Translations under genes and position numbers: made by a program
Notes under the pieces: model-generated
What the model saw: the letters and a program-made list of their open reading frames with translations, nothing else
Database searches by the model: none
What the model was told of the DNA's origin: nothing
Shown here: positions 41,124 to 49,743 of the stretch, piece by piece
Position numbering within the stretch: position 1 is the first letter of the stretch
How the letters are laid out: every line of letters begins with the position of its first letter
DNA from: Salipiger abyssi
Lineage (GTDB): Bacteria > Pseudomonadota > Alphaproteobacteria > Rhodobacterales > Rhodobacteraceae
Assembly: GCF_017311415.1 (NCBI RefSeq)
Contig: NZ_JAEKIS010000016.1
Location: 24,769-88,768, forward strand
Direction of reading: 5' to 3'
DNA length: 64,000 nucleotides

Positions 41124-42044
41124 TCAGCTTCCGCCCCAGTCCTGCGGGGCGGCGCAGGCGTGATGCGCGCATTCCATTTCCAGCACCACATGGGCGATTC
41201 CAAAGCGCGCTTTCATGCGCTCCTTTACCGCGGCCTTGATCGTGTCGGCCTGTCCCCAGGCGCCTTCGCGCACCACCAGATGCGCCTGAAGCGCCGCGTT
41301 GCGCTCGTCGATCTGCCAAAGATGCGCCTTGTGCAGACCGTCCACGCCCTCGATCTGCGCCGCCTCTTCCAGCACCTCGCGCGGGGCGAGCTGCGGCGGG
41401 CTGCCGAGCATCAGAATGTGAATCACGCCGCCGATCTCGGCAAAGGCCATCCACAGGATGTAGCCGGCGATCAGCAGCGTCACCAGCGGGTCGACCCAGG
41501 TCCAGCCGAAGAGCAGAATCAGCGTGCCCGCGACGATCACCGCGACCGAGCCCAGCGCATCGGAGACATTGTGCAGAAAAGCCGCGCGGATATTCACGCT
41601 GTCCTTCGCCATGCTCCAGGTCAGCAGCGCGGTGACCAGATCGACCGCCAGCGCCACCGCCGCGATGATCACCACCATCCAGCCGGACACCGGCTCGGGC
41701 GAAAGGAAGCGCAGGATCGCCTCCATCACCAGATAGAGCCCGATGACGATCAGGGTGGTATAATTGACCAGCGCCGCCACCACCTCGGCGCGGGCATAGC
41801 CGAAGGGCATGTCTGCGCTGGCCGGGCGGCGCGCGATGCGGCGCGCCACGGCGGCGATGATCAGCGAGATCGCGTCGGAGAAATTGTGCAGCGCGTCCGC
41901 GATCATCGCGAGGCTGCCGGAAAAGATGCCGCCCAGCACCTGCGCCACGGTCAGCGCCATATTGACCGCGATGGCGCCGATCAGCCGCGCGTCGCCGGCC
42001 TCGGGGCCGACATGATGATGATGGTGGTGGTGATCGTGGGGCAT
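41124..42044 (-). CDS. Cation diffusion facilitator family transporter
   Basis: A 306-residue CDF efflux protein. The N-terminus has a His run (MPHDHHHHHHH). Six membrane helices follow; metal-site motifs HNFSD and HNVSD are in helices 2 and 5. The C-terminal cytoplasmic domain ends with HHACAAPQDW. It likely exports zinc or a related divalent metal into the periplasm. The next gene downstream is clpP, on the same strand but 110 bp away. Confidence 0.9.
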   Translation of the reverse strand: MPHDHHHHHHHVGPEAGDARLIGAIAVNMALTVAQVLGGIFSGSLAMIADALHNFSDAISLIIAAVARRIARRPASADMPFGYARAEVVAALVNYTTLIVIGLYLVMEAILRFLSPEPVSGWMVVIIAAVALAVDLVTALLTWSMAKDSVNIRAAFLHNVSDALGSVAVIVAGTLILLFGWTWVDPLVTLLIAGYILWMAFAEIGGVIHILMLGSPPQLAPREVLEEAAQIEGVDGLHKAHLWQIDERNAALQAHLVVREGAWGQADTIKAAVKERMKARFGIAHVVLEMECAHHACAAPQDWGGS

Positions 42045-42194
42045 GAACGGAGGCTTTCAGGCGGAGGAGACCGGGCGGGCCGGCACCCTGCGCGGCCCCG
42101 GGGGCAGAGTGGCCCCCTCTGCGCCGAGGTGCAAGGCCCGCAGACCGGCGGCATCGCCCGACTGCCGCGCCGGGTCGCGATGCCCCTTCCCCGC

Positions 42195-42809
42195 TCACGG
42201 CGTCAGCGGATCGGGCCGCAGGATGCGCCCGTCGAGCGGGTTGCGACCGTACCAGGGGCGGCGGCCCCAGCTCTGCTCCAGCAAAACCTCCAAGCGTGGC
42301 CGCCAGTCGAACAGCCCGTCCTCCCCTGCCGGAGCCCAGTAAAGCGCGCCCTCGCGGCGGCAGGGATCGAGCAGAATGCCCGTCTTTACCGGCTGCCCCG
42401 GCACGGTCGCCACGACGGCGCTGTGTTCGACCGGCGCAATCGCGCGGGCGGGCGAAATGACAAGCTGCACCTCCAGCGTGCGGAAACGCTCCTGCCCCAG
42501 CCGCACCTCGAACCGTTCCGCCCAATCGCGGCAGAGCGCCGGGGTCTTGAAATCGAGCGCCACGCCGCGACGCTCCGCCAGCACCGAGAGCCTGCGCCCG
42601 TAATCCCGCGCCAGTTCGCGCGGATAGGCATAGGCGGTCACCGTGAGCTGCCGCGCCTCCTCCACATCGACGCCGGGGCCGAGCAGCAGCAGCGCGCGCG
42701 TGAGGTCCGCCCGCTCCGATGGCGGAGCGAGCGGCGGCGGTTTCGGCGCGGGCGGTGCGCAGGCGGCCAGCGCCAGCGCGGCCCACAGAAGACAGGAGAG
42801 CCGTGACAT
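42195..42809 (-). CDS. Lipoprotein of unknown function
   Basis: A 204-residue exported protein. The N-terminus is a lipoprotein signal: MSRLSCLLWAALALAACAPP, with the lipobox LAAC. The mature protein is Pro-rich near the start, then an alpha/beta region with GRRLSVLAERRGVALDF, VQLVISPARAIAPVEHSA and a Trp-rich end. No family is recognised. ATG 42809 is preferred to the TTG at 42818. It is convergent with nothing and 149 bp from the CDF gene. Confidence 0.75.
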   Translation of the reverse strand: MSRLSCLLWAALALAACAPPAPKPPPLAPPSERADLTRALLLLGPGVDVEEARQLTVTAYAYPRELARDYGRRLSVLAERRGVALDFKTPALCRDWAERFEVRLGQERFRTLEVQLVISPARAIAPVEHSAVVATVPGQPVKTGILLDPCRREGALYWAPAGEDGLFDWRPRLEVLLEQSWGRRPWYGRNPLDGRILRPDPLTP

Positions 42810-42858
42810 GCGCCGCAACCTGCCACGAATCGCGCCAAAAGAGCGTTAACGCGCGCGC

Positions 42859-44121
42859 TCAGCCGAACATGTCGGCGGTGATCCCCTCATACCAGCCGAG
42901 GCTTTCCTCATAGGTCGCCTTGCGCAGCGCCGCGTCCTCGCCGGTCTGGCTGACAAAGCTCGACACGCTGGCGATCTTTTCCTCGGTGGGCTCATAGGCG
43001 GCCCCCACCTTCACCCCGTCCTCCGGCGCGATGAGCGACCAGCAGGTGTTGGAGTATTTCGCCGGGAACACCCGCGATCCGGTCAGCGCGCCACGGATCG
43101 CCATTGCCGCCACCTTGGCCTGGGAATTGGCCGAAAAGCCCGATTTCGGCATATCGCCCTGCGCCGTGGCATCGCCCAGGATGTGGATATCGGGATCGAG
43201 CCGGCTGACCATGGAATGGCCGTCCACCGGCGCCCAGTTGCCCTCGGTAAGGCCCGCGGTGTCGCAGATATGGCCGGCCTTCTGCGCCGGGATCACATTG
43301 ACCACATCGGCTTTCACCAGCTCGCCGTCGATATCGACCTCCATGCTGTCCGGATCGACGCGGACATTGCCGCCACCGAAATCCGGCCCCAGCCGTTCGA
43401 TCATGCCGGAGTAATGCCGCCCCCATCCCTCCTCGAAAAGCGCCTGCTTGGAAAAGCCGGGCTTGGGGTCGGCGATGAGGATCTTGGCGCTGGGATTGGT
43501 CTGGCTGAGCACATGCGCCACCATCGAGATCCGCTCGTAAGGCCCCGGCGGGCAGCGATAGGGGTTGGGCGGGGCCACCATCACATAGGTGCCGCCCTCG
43601 GGCATCGCCTCGATCTGCGCCTTGAGGAGCGCAGTCTGCGTACCGGCCTTGTAGGCATGCGGCATGACGTCCTGCGCGCTCAGATCCCAGCCTGGCACCG
43701 CGCCCTCGACAAAATCGATGCCGGGGCTCAGCACCAGCCTGTCGTAAGGCAGGCTCACGCCGCCGGCGAGGCGCACGGTCCTGGCGTCGCGGTCGATGCC
43801 GGTGGCCCAGTCATGCACGACATTGATGCCGTACCCCGAGGCCAGCGTGGCGTAGCTATGCGCGATGCTGTCGAGCGTGCGGAAGCCGCCGATATAGAGG
43901 TTGGAGAAAAAGCAGGTGTAGTAGCTGCGCGTCGGCTCGACCAGCGTCACGTCGATTGCGCCGTCGCTGTCCTTGGCGAGATAGCGCGCGGCGGTGGCGC
44001 CTCCCGCGCCGCCGCCCACCACCACGACGCGCGGTCTGCCCTGCGCGCGGAGCATCGGCGCCGAGAGCGTTGCCGCCGCTGCCGCACCTGTGCCGATAAA
44101 GGCCCGTCTGTTCCATCTCAT
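42859..44121 (-). CDS. soxF: Sulfide dehydrogenase flavoprotein subunit SoxF (flavocytochrome c)
   Basis: A 420-residue FAD-dependent sulfide dehydrogenase. The N-terminus is a Tat-like signal (NRRAFIGTGAAAAATLSAP). The FAD loop is VVVGGGAGGATAARYL; the redox cysteines are in TRSYYTCFFSNL and SNTCWSLI. Its partner cytochrome is SoxE. The start at 44121 is used because GGAGG is 7-8 nt upstream; the ATG at 44127 is too close to it. It is the last gene of the sox locus but is separated from soxE by 607 bp of repeats. Confidence 0.93.
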   Translation of the reverse strand: MRWNRRAFIGTGAAAAATLSAPMLRAQGRPRVVVVGGGAGGATAARYLAKDSDGAIDVTLVEPTRSYYTCFFSNLYIGGFRTLDSIAHSYATLASGYGINVVHDWATGIDRDARTVRLAGGVSLPYDRLVLSPGIDFVEGAVPGWDLSAQDVMPHAYKAGTQTALLKAQIEAMPEGGTYVMVAPPNPYRCPPGPYERISMVAHVLSQTNPSAKILIADPKPGFSKQALFEEGWGRHYSGMIERLGPDFGGGNVRVDPDSMEVDIDGELVKADVVNVIPAQKAGHICDTAGLTEGNWAPVDGHSMVSRLDPDIHILGDATAQGDMPKSGFSANSQAKVAAMAIRGALTGSRVFPAKYSNTCWSLIAPEDGVKVGAAYEPTEEKIASVSSFVSQTGEDAALRKATYEESLGWYEGITADMFG

Positions 44122-44284
44122 GTCCATTCCTCCCTAAGCTGGACAGGTTGCGAAACACGCGCATCCCGCCGCAGCGGTGCCGCCTTGGGCGGCGTCCGGT
44201 CTGGCGGGGGATGCGATGTCTTTGGAAAACAGGTGCATGGGCGGCACGGAACCCTGGGCGCGGAACAAAGCGAAGCCGCCTCTC

Positions 44285-44377
44285 ACACATCGCAAGCGAT
44301 GTGTTGCCGGCAGGCGTTTGCAAGCAAACGCCGAGAGGCGCGCCATCGTCGCGCCCGAGGCATGCGTCAGGCATGCC
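44285..44377. repeat. Array of four consecutive hairpins between soxE and soxF
   Basis: Four inverted repeats follow in 93 bp: ACACATCGC-AA-GCGATGTGT (44285-44304), GGCGTTTGC-AA-GCAAACGCC (44313-44332), GGCGCG/CGCGCC (44337-44355) and GGCATGC/GCATGCC (44359-44377). The first two share an AA loop style. The wider stretch 44128-44284 shows no gene. The block looks like a mobile or RNA-structured repeat inserted in the sox locus. Confidence 0.75.
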
Positions 44378-44410
44378 CCGTCCCGGCGGGCCGGCAATGG
44401 CGCGGCTTAT

Positions 44411-44435
44411 CGTAGGGTGGGCAATTTGCCCACCG
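44411..44435 (-). repeat. Intergenic palindromic repeat, family A
   Basis: CGTAGGGTGGGCAATTTGCC plus CACCG, the reverse orientation of the family A element. It sits next to the hairpin array and just after the small reading frame at 44446. Confidence 0.85.
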
Positions 44436-44445
44436 TTCTGGCACC

Positions 44446-44580
44446 CTAAAGACGAAAAGCGGGCGCCTTGGGGATGGCGCCGGGGGCGCGTTCCTCGGCA
44501 TGGCCCTGCGGCAGCAGGCCGAAAGCGGCCGCAAGGGCGATCAGCCCGGCGAGCCAGAGGATTCTCGAACGAAAACTCAT
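44446..44580 (-). CDS. Possible small exported peptide or gene remnant between soxE and soxF
   Basis: A 44-residue frame. Residues about 6-25 form a signal-like helix (ILWLAGLIALAAAFGLLPQG), followed by AEERAPGAIPKAPAFRL. The tail resembles the first residues of a thioredoxin-like domain, so it may be the stub of an exported thioredoxin gene cut by the repeats next to it. GGAG is 11 nt upstream. Weak case. Confidence 0.35.
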   Translation of the reverse strand: MSFRSRILWLAGLIALAAAFGLLPQGHAEERAPGAIPKAPAFRL

Positions 44581-44734
44581 CACGAAATGCTCCGATACGG
44601 TGCCGCGCGGCAGGCGGCGAAAAATCAGGTCTGGCCCGAGCCCATAAAACCGGCCCGCGCCGGGAGCGCATAGCCCCCGCGCCATCCTGTGCCTGTCTCG
44701 TCATACGAAGCAATTGCGGAATTCCTGACCTCAC

Positions 44735-45445
44735 CTATTCGAGTTTTTCAAAATACGCCGCCAGCGCCGCGATCTCCTCATCGGAGAGGCGTCCGGCCAT
44801 CATCTGCATGACCGGGTGCGGACGGAGCTTGCGCTTGTAGGCGTGCATGGCGACGACAAAATCCTCCACCGGCCAGCGGGTGATCGAGGGGATGCCCGCG
44901 TCGGAGCCGTCCTGCCGGTGGCAGGTGAGGCATTCGGAGGCGAGATATTCGCCGTAATCCGCATCCCCGATGATGGCCAGAACCTCGGGCGGCAGATCCA
45001 CCTCGCGCGGCAGCGCGGTGGGGGCGGCTTCGGGAATGTCGCGCGGGCTGGCGGTGAAGTCGCGCAGATAGGCGAGCACGTCGTGGCGGTCCTGCGCGTC
45101 CTTGAGGCCGCGAAAGGACATCCGCGTGCCCGAAACCAGAGCCCGGGGGTTTTCGAGATAGGCGTCGAGCCGGGCGTAATCCCAGACCAGGCCATCGGCA
45201 AAGGCGCGGTTCATGCCCTTGGAATAGGGAAACGCCTCAAGCGCGCCGGCGCGGCGTCCGAAGATCTCGTTAAGATGAGGCCCGATGCGATGTCTCGCAC
45301 CGGGCCCGATCTCGTGGCATCCACTGCATTGGCCGAAGATCTCCGCGCCGCGCGCGGCATCCCCGAGGCGCTCCGCCTCTTCTTCGGCAGGCGCCGCCCC
45401 TGGCGGGGCGAGCGCGAGGCACAATGCGAGACACCAGCGTTTCAT
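44735..45445 (-). CDS. soxE: Diheme cytochrome c SoxE
   Basis: A 236-residue exported diheme cytochrome c. The signal peptide covers about residues 1-20. The two heme motifs are CSGCH (C40, C43, H44) and CLTCH (C172, C175, H176). It pairs with the flavoprotein SoxF as a sulfide dehydrogenase. The start MKRWCLALCLALA at 45445 lies 4 bp after the soxD stop; an ATG 69 nt upstream lies inside soxD. Confidence 0.92.
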   Translation of the reverse strand: MKRWCLALCLALAPPGAAPAEEEAERLGDAARGAEIFGQCSGCHEIGPGARHRIGPHLNEIFGRRAGALEAFPYSKGMNRAFADGLVWDYARLDAYLENPRALVSGTRMSFRGLKDAQDRHDVLAYLRDFTASPRDIPEAAPTALPREVDLPPEVLAIIGDADYGEYLASECLTCHRQDGSDAGIPSITRWPVEDFVVAMHAYKRKLRPHPVMQMMAGRLSDEEIAALAAYFEKLE

Positions 45446-45449
45446 GGCA

Positions 45450-46655
45450 TCACTGGAAGCTCCGGAGATATTCCACAACGGCGTCGATATCCTCGGGCTT
45501 CTTGAGCCCGGCAAAGGCCATCTTGGTGCCTTTCACATAGCCGCGCGGATCGGCGAGATAGGCGTGCAGCGTTTCGCTGTCCCAGGTGCCGCCATGCTCG
45601 GCCATCGACTTGGAATATTTGAAATCGTCAATTGCGGCGACCGGACGGCCCACGACACCGTTGAGCACCGGACCGGTGCGGTTCTTGGCACCGTCGCCGA
45701 CCTGGTGGCAGGCCTTGCATTTTCGGAAGACCTTTTCGCCCTCGGCGGCCAGCGCCTCGTCGATGGGCGCGGCGGCGGCCATCTCTTCGGCGGGGGCCTC
45801 CTCGGCCGCGGGCGCAGCCTCCTCGGCCACGGCGGCAACCTCGGTCGTGGTCTCCTCAGCCGGCGCGGCGGCCTCTTCGCTGCCCTCTGCGCCGCCCTCG
45901 TCCGGGGTCACGTCGAGCACGGTCGCCCGCATGGTGATCTCGACACTCTCCTTGCAGTTCTCCATGCAGGGCTCGCTGCGCCATTGCGTATATTCGGTCT
46001 CGGCCCGGTCATCGACGATGAAGCCATCGGCATTGGGCATCTCGAACTCGGCGAAATTCTCGTTCGACAGCTCGAAATCGTCGTCCACCAGATCGTTGGA
46101 GTAGAGAATATAGGCCGTGATCGCATAGACCTCGTCCGGTGTCAGCGTCTGCGCGGCGCCGAACGGCATCGAGCGGTGAACGTAATCCCAGACGGTCGAG
46201 AGATAGGGCCAGTAAGAGCCCACGGTCTTCAGCGGATCGTCATGATCGAGCGTGCCGTCGCCGCCGGCAAGCTTCGGCCAGTTGCCGACGCCCTCGGCAA
46301 AGGAGCCGTGGCAGGAGGCGCAGTTTTCCTCGAACACACTCTCGCCGGTCCAGACATCGCCCGAGCCTTCGGGCAGGCCGGTGCCGTCGGGGCTCACATC
46401 CACGTTCCAGGCAGCGACCTCTTCGGGCAGGGCGGCGCGTCCGAGACCGAACTTGCCGTCGGCATCGGCGGTGGCGGCCTCGGCGGCACCCACCAGCAGG
46501 CCGGAGGAGGCCGGCTCGGGCGCCGGAAGCGCGGCCATGGTGGGCGGGTTCTCGGGGAACCCGGCGATATTGCGGTCGGCGAAATTCACCGACGCGGTCA
46601 GCAGCAGCACGATGCCGACCGCCGTCCCGGCGTAGAGATTAAGAGACTTCGACAT
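45450..46655 (-). CDS. soxD: Sulfur dehydrogenase diheme cytochrome SoxD
   Basis: A 401-residue c-type cytochrome, partner of SoxC. Heme sites are CASCH at C112-H116 and CKACH at C313-H317, with a Met ligand near M379 in GTKMAF. The two domains are joined by an Ala- and Glu-rich linker (about 256-305). N-terminal membrane anchor or uncleaved signal at about 8-25. SoxCD oxidises the outer sulfur of cysteine-bound sulfane. It overlaps soxC by 17 bp. Confidence 0.94.
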   Translation of the reverse strand: MSKSLNLYAGTAVGIVLLLTASVNFADRNIAGFPENPPTMAALPAPEPASSGLLVGAAEAATADADGKFGLGRAALPEEVAAWNVDVSPDGTGLPEGSGDVWTGESVFEENCASCHGSFAEGVGNWPKLAGGDGTLDHDDPLKTVGSYWPYLSTVWDYVHRSMPFGAAQTLTPDEVYAITAYILYSNDLVDDDFELSNENFAEFEMPNADGFIVDDRAETEYTQWRSEPCMENCKESVEITMRATVLDVTPDEGGAEGSEEAAAPAEETTTEVAAVAEEAAPAAEEAPAEEMAAAAPIDEALAAEGEKVFRKCKACHQVGDGAKNRTGPVLNGVVGRPVAAIDDFKYSKSMAEHGGTWDSETLHAYLADPRGYVKGTKMAFAGLKKPEDIDAVVEYLRSFQ

Positions 46656-47916
46656 TTTCGGCCTCCCCGTTCGGTTTGACCCACCAGGTCTGGATGCAGT
46701 TGTTGTGATAGATCGAGTTCAGCCCCCGGACCTCGCGCAGCTGCGCCTTGGTCGGCTGGACATAGCCCGTCTCGTCCATGGCGCGCGATTGCAGGAACAT
46801 CTCCTCGCCGTTCCATTCGGTGTCGAGATAGAAGCGGACCATCGCCTTGTCGCCGGCATCGGTGGCCAGACGCGCGGTTTCCCAGGTCTTGCCGCCATCC
46901 TTGGAGACATCGACACGGGCGATCTTGCCGTGGCCGGTCCAGGCGATGCCGGTGATCACCAGCGGGCCGGGGCCGTGCTTGATCGGCATCTGCGGGCTGG
47001 GAGAGGTCACCACGGATTTCGCATCCATGACCCAGGTCCATTTGCGCGAGGTGCCGTCGGCCAGCGTGTCGGTATATTTGGAGGTCTCCTCGCGGCTCTC
47101 GACGGGGCCATCGGTGATCTCCATCCGGCGGATCCACTTGATCCACATATTGCCTTCCCAGCCGGGAACGACCAGACGCGCCGGATAGCCGTGCTCCTTG
47201 CGCAGCGCCTCGCCATTGGCCTTGATCGCCACGAGGCAATCGTCGAGCGCCTTTTCCAGCGGGATCGAGCGACCGTTCGACGAGGCATCGGCCCCCTCGA
47301 CATAAAGCCACTTGCCCTCGACCTCGCCGTTCCAACCCGCCTCGTTCAGCAGCGTGCGGACCGGGATGCCCGAATATTCCATATTGTGGATCATGCCGTG
47401 GGTGAACTGCGCGCCGTTGAGCTGCGCGCCGGCCCATTCCATGCCTGTATTCGCCGCGCATTCGCAGAAATAGACGTGGTTCTCGCGCGGGAAGCGCTCC
47501 AGATCCTCGTAGCTGAAGACCATCGGCGTATCGACCAGCCCGTTGATCATCAGGCGGTAGTCTTCCTTCTTCAGCTCGATCGCGCCCGAATGGTGCCGCT
47601 CGAAGGCGCAGCCGGTGGGGGTGATCGTGCCGTCGAGCGCGTGGATCGGGGTGAAGTTGATCGACGAGATCGTGTCGGCGGTGAGCCATTCCACATTGCG
47701 GCGGATCACGTCGTCTTCGTATTTGATCGGCAGGCCATAGGGCGTGGCATCGACGCCGTCGCCAAAGCTGCTGGCCCAGTCCTGTACCTCGGTGATCAGC
47801 GGATCGGGCTCTGCCGCGCGGGCCACGGTCGCGGCCACGGTGCCGGCGCCAACCGCCGCGGCGCCGGTCAGGAACTGACGGCGCGAGGCGGACATGCCTT
47901 TCTTTTCAGTCGTCAT
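46639..47916 (-). CDS. soxC: Sulfur dehydrogenase molybdoprotein SoxC
   Basis: A 425-residue molybdopterin enzyme of the sulfite-oxidase family. The Tat signal is SRRQFLTGAAAVGAGTVAA. The molybdenum-binding Cys is in HVYFCECAANTG; a later RRMEITDGPVE and GWEGNMWIKWIRR belong to the same fold. It removes electrons from the cysteine S-sulfane bound to SoxY and passes them to SoxD. The start at 47916 gives the Tat motif at residue 11. Confidence 0.95.
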   Translation of the reverse strand: MTTEKKGMSASRRQFLTGAAAVGAGTVAATVARAAEPDPLITEVQDWASSFGDGVDATPYGLPIKYEDDVIRRNVEWLTADTISSINFTPIHALDGTITPTGCAFERHHSGAIELKKEDYRLMINGLVDTPMVFSYEDLERFPRENHVYFCECAANTGMEWAGAQLNGAQFTHGMIHNMEYSGIPVRTLLNEAGWNGEVEGKWLYVEGADASSNGRSIPLEKALDDCLVAIKANGEALRKEHGYPARLVVPGWEGNMWIKWIRRMEITDGPVESREETSKYTDTLADGTSRKWTWVMDAKSVVTSPSPQMPIKHGPGPLVITGIAWTGHGKIARVDVSKDGGKTWETARLATDAGDKAMVRFYLDTEWNGEEMFLQSRAMDETGYVQPTKAQLREVRGLNSIYHNNCIQTWWVKPNGEAENVEVS

Positions 47917-47945
47917 GGTTTGTCTCCTCTCGATGCGCAGCGGGC

Positions 47946-49643
47946 TCAGGCGCCCACCACCTCGACACTCGTGTTGGGCGCCACGGTGACGGTGCCCATT
48001 TTCCTGATGTGGCTTTCCACCACATCCCAGATCTGCGGACCCTCGGTGCCCTCGTTCACGGAAGCCCAGCCGGCCACCACATAGGATTTCGCCGGGTCGA
48101 TGGCCTCGCCGGTCTTGAGCAGCGTCATGTCCGAGATGCGCTCACCCTGCGGTTTGGTGATGTCGATCCGGTAGCCCATGCCGCCGATGCGGACCATGTC
48201 CCCGCCCTGCTGGTAATAGGGATCGGGGTTGAAGATATTGTCGGCCACGTCCTCCAGGATCACCTTGATGAACTCCCCTGTCATCTCGGAGCGGTAGGCC
48301 TCGCCATAGCTCATCGAGGTGACGTTCCAGATATCCTCGCGGGTGATCGGATCGCCGGGCAGCAGCGACGGGCCCCAGCGCACGCCGGGCGACATGGCGA
48401 TATCGGCCTCGCGCTCGGAGATGAGCGCGTCGCAGATCAGATCGTCCCAGGAGCCGTTGAAATTGCCCCGGCGGTAGAGCAGATCGTCGGTCTGGCCGAT
48501 CACCTCTTCGAGCTCGGCTTTGAACGGCACGCGCTGCTCGTCGATGAGCGCGGCCATGTCCGGGTCGGGCGCGATCACGTCCGAGAAGATCGGGATCAGC
48601 TTGTGACGGAAGCCCATCATGCGGCCGTCGCGCACATCCAGATCGACGCGGCTGACGAACTTGCCGTTGGAGCCGGAGGCGATCAGGATCGTCTCGCCGA
48701 CCAGCACCGGCTCGGGCAGCGCGTCATGGGTGTGGCCGGTCAGGATGACGTCGATGCCGGTGACGACGCTGGCCATCTTCTTGTCGACGTCAAACCCGTT
48801 ATGGCTCAGGCAGACCACCAGCTCGGCCCCCTGTGCGCGCACCTCGTCGACCATCTCCTGCATATGCTCGTCGCGGATGCCGAAGCTGTATTCCGGGAAC
48901 ATCCAGCGCGGGTTGGCGATGGGCATATAGGGGAAGGCCTGGCCGATGACGGCGATCTTTACCCCGCCCCGCTCGAAGAACTGGTACGGCTTGAAAAGCT
49001 CGGCGGGCTCGTCCCACTCGGCATCGAAGATGTTCTGGCCGAGCGCGGCAAAGGGCAGCCCCTCGACCAGCTCCTGCACACGCTCCGAGCCCAGCGTGAA
49101 CTCCCAGTGGAAGGTCATCGCGTCGGGCTTCAGCGCGTTCATGACATTGACCATGTCCTGACCTTCGGTCTTGAAGCAGGTCATCGAGCCGTGCCAGGTG
49201 TCGCCGCCGTCGAGCAGGATCGCATCGGGGCGGTCGGCGCGGATGGCGTTGACCACGGTGGCCACCCGGTCCATGCCGCCGACCTTGCCGTAGCCCTTCG
49301 CCAGCGAGGAAAAATCGTTATAGGTCAGCGCATAGGCCGAGGGCGAGCCGTCGTCGATGCCATAGAGCTTGCGGAAGTCGGCGCCGGTCACATGCGGCAC
49401 CTCCCCCTTGTTTCCGCCGACCCCGATATTCACCTCCGGCTCGCGGAAATAGATCGGTTTGAGTTGCGCATGGATGTCGGTCACATGGATCAGCGAGACG
49501 TTGCCGAACGTGTCGAACTGCAACAACTGGTCCTGTGTCAGGCTCTGCTGCGCGGCGAGCCGCGCCCAGTTGCCGAACCCGCCGGCGCCCACAAGGGCCG
49601 AGGCCGCCATGGACACCTGAAGAAAATCGCGTCTGGAGATCAT
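47946..49643 (-). CDS. soxB: Thiosulfohydrolase SoxB
   Basis: A 565-residue dimanganese enzyme that splits sulfate from SoxY-bound S-thiosulfonate. The Tat signal is MISRRDFLQVSMAASAL. Metal ligands are in HVTDIHAQLKP, GGDTWHGS, LSHNGFD and GHTHDALPEP. The C-terminal domain (from about residue 400) is the 5'-nucleotidase-type substrate domain. The start at 49643 fits the Tat motif; an upstream ATG lacks it. A perfect 18-bp palindrome sits 31 bp upstream. Confidence 0.95.
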   Translation of the reverse strand: MISRRDFLQVSMAASALVGAGGFGNWARLAAQQSLTQDQLLQFDTFGNVSLIHVTDIHAQLKPIYFREPEVNIGVGGNKGEVPHVTGADFRKLYGIDDGSPSAYALTYNDFSSLAKGYGKVGGMDRVATVVNAIRADRPDAILLDGGDTWHGSMTCFKTEGQDMVNVMNALKPDAMTFHWEFTLGSERVQELVEGLPFAALGQNIFDAEWDEPAELFKPYQFFERGGVKIAVIGQAFPYMPIANPRWMFPEYSFGIRDEHMQEMVDEVRAQGAELVVCLSHNGFDVDKKMASVVTGIDVILTGHTHDALPEPVLVGETILIASGSNGKFVSRVDLDVRDGRMMGFRHKLIPIFSDVIAPDPDMAALIDEQRVPFKAELEEVIGQTDDLLYRRGNFNGSWDDLICDALISEREADIAMSPGVRWGPSLLPGDPITREDIWNVTSMSYGEAYRSEMTGEFIKVILEDVADNIFNPDPYYQQGGDMVRIGGMGYRIDITKPQGERISDMTLLKTGEAIDPAKSYVVAGWASVNEGTEGPQIWDVVESHIRKMGTVTVAPNTSVEVVGA

Positions 49644-49673
49644 GGGAGGGATCTTTCTCTGACTATCTCTCAA

Positions 49674-49691
49674 CACACATGCGCATGTGTG
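49674..49691. promoter_or_regulatory. Perfect 18-bp palindrome between soxA and soxB
   Basis: CACACATGCGCATGTGTG is perfectly self-complementary over 18 bases. It lies 31 bp upstream of the soxB start in the 100-bp gap between soxA and soxB. In RNA it would form a stem before soxB; as DNA it could be an operator. Confidence 0.55.
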
Positions 49692-49711
49692 AATGGGTTA
49701 GATCGGGAAGA

Positions 49712-49735
49712 CCCCGCGCGTGAAAACGCACGGGG
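49712..49735 (-). terminator. Attenuating hairpin after soxA
   Basis: Leftward it reads CCCCGTGCGT, a short loop and ACGCGCGGGG, with one mismatch. There is no long T tract. It may set the ratio of upstream soxXYZA to downstream soxBCD message. Confidence 0.4.
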
Positions 49736-49743
49736 CAAAAGGC

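Noticed and set aside
44134..44840. Open frames over the soxE-soxF gap (87 and 230 codons)
   Set aside because: They run through the hairpin array and have low-complexity sequence without a recognised domain.
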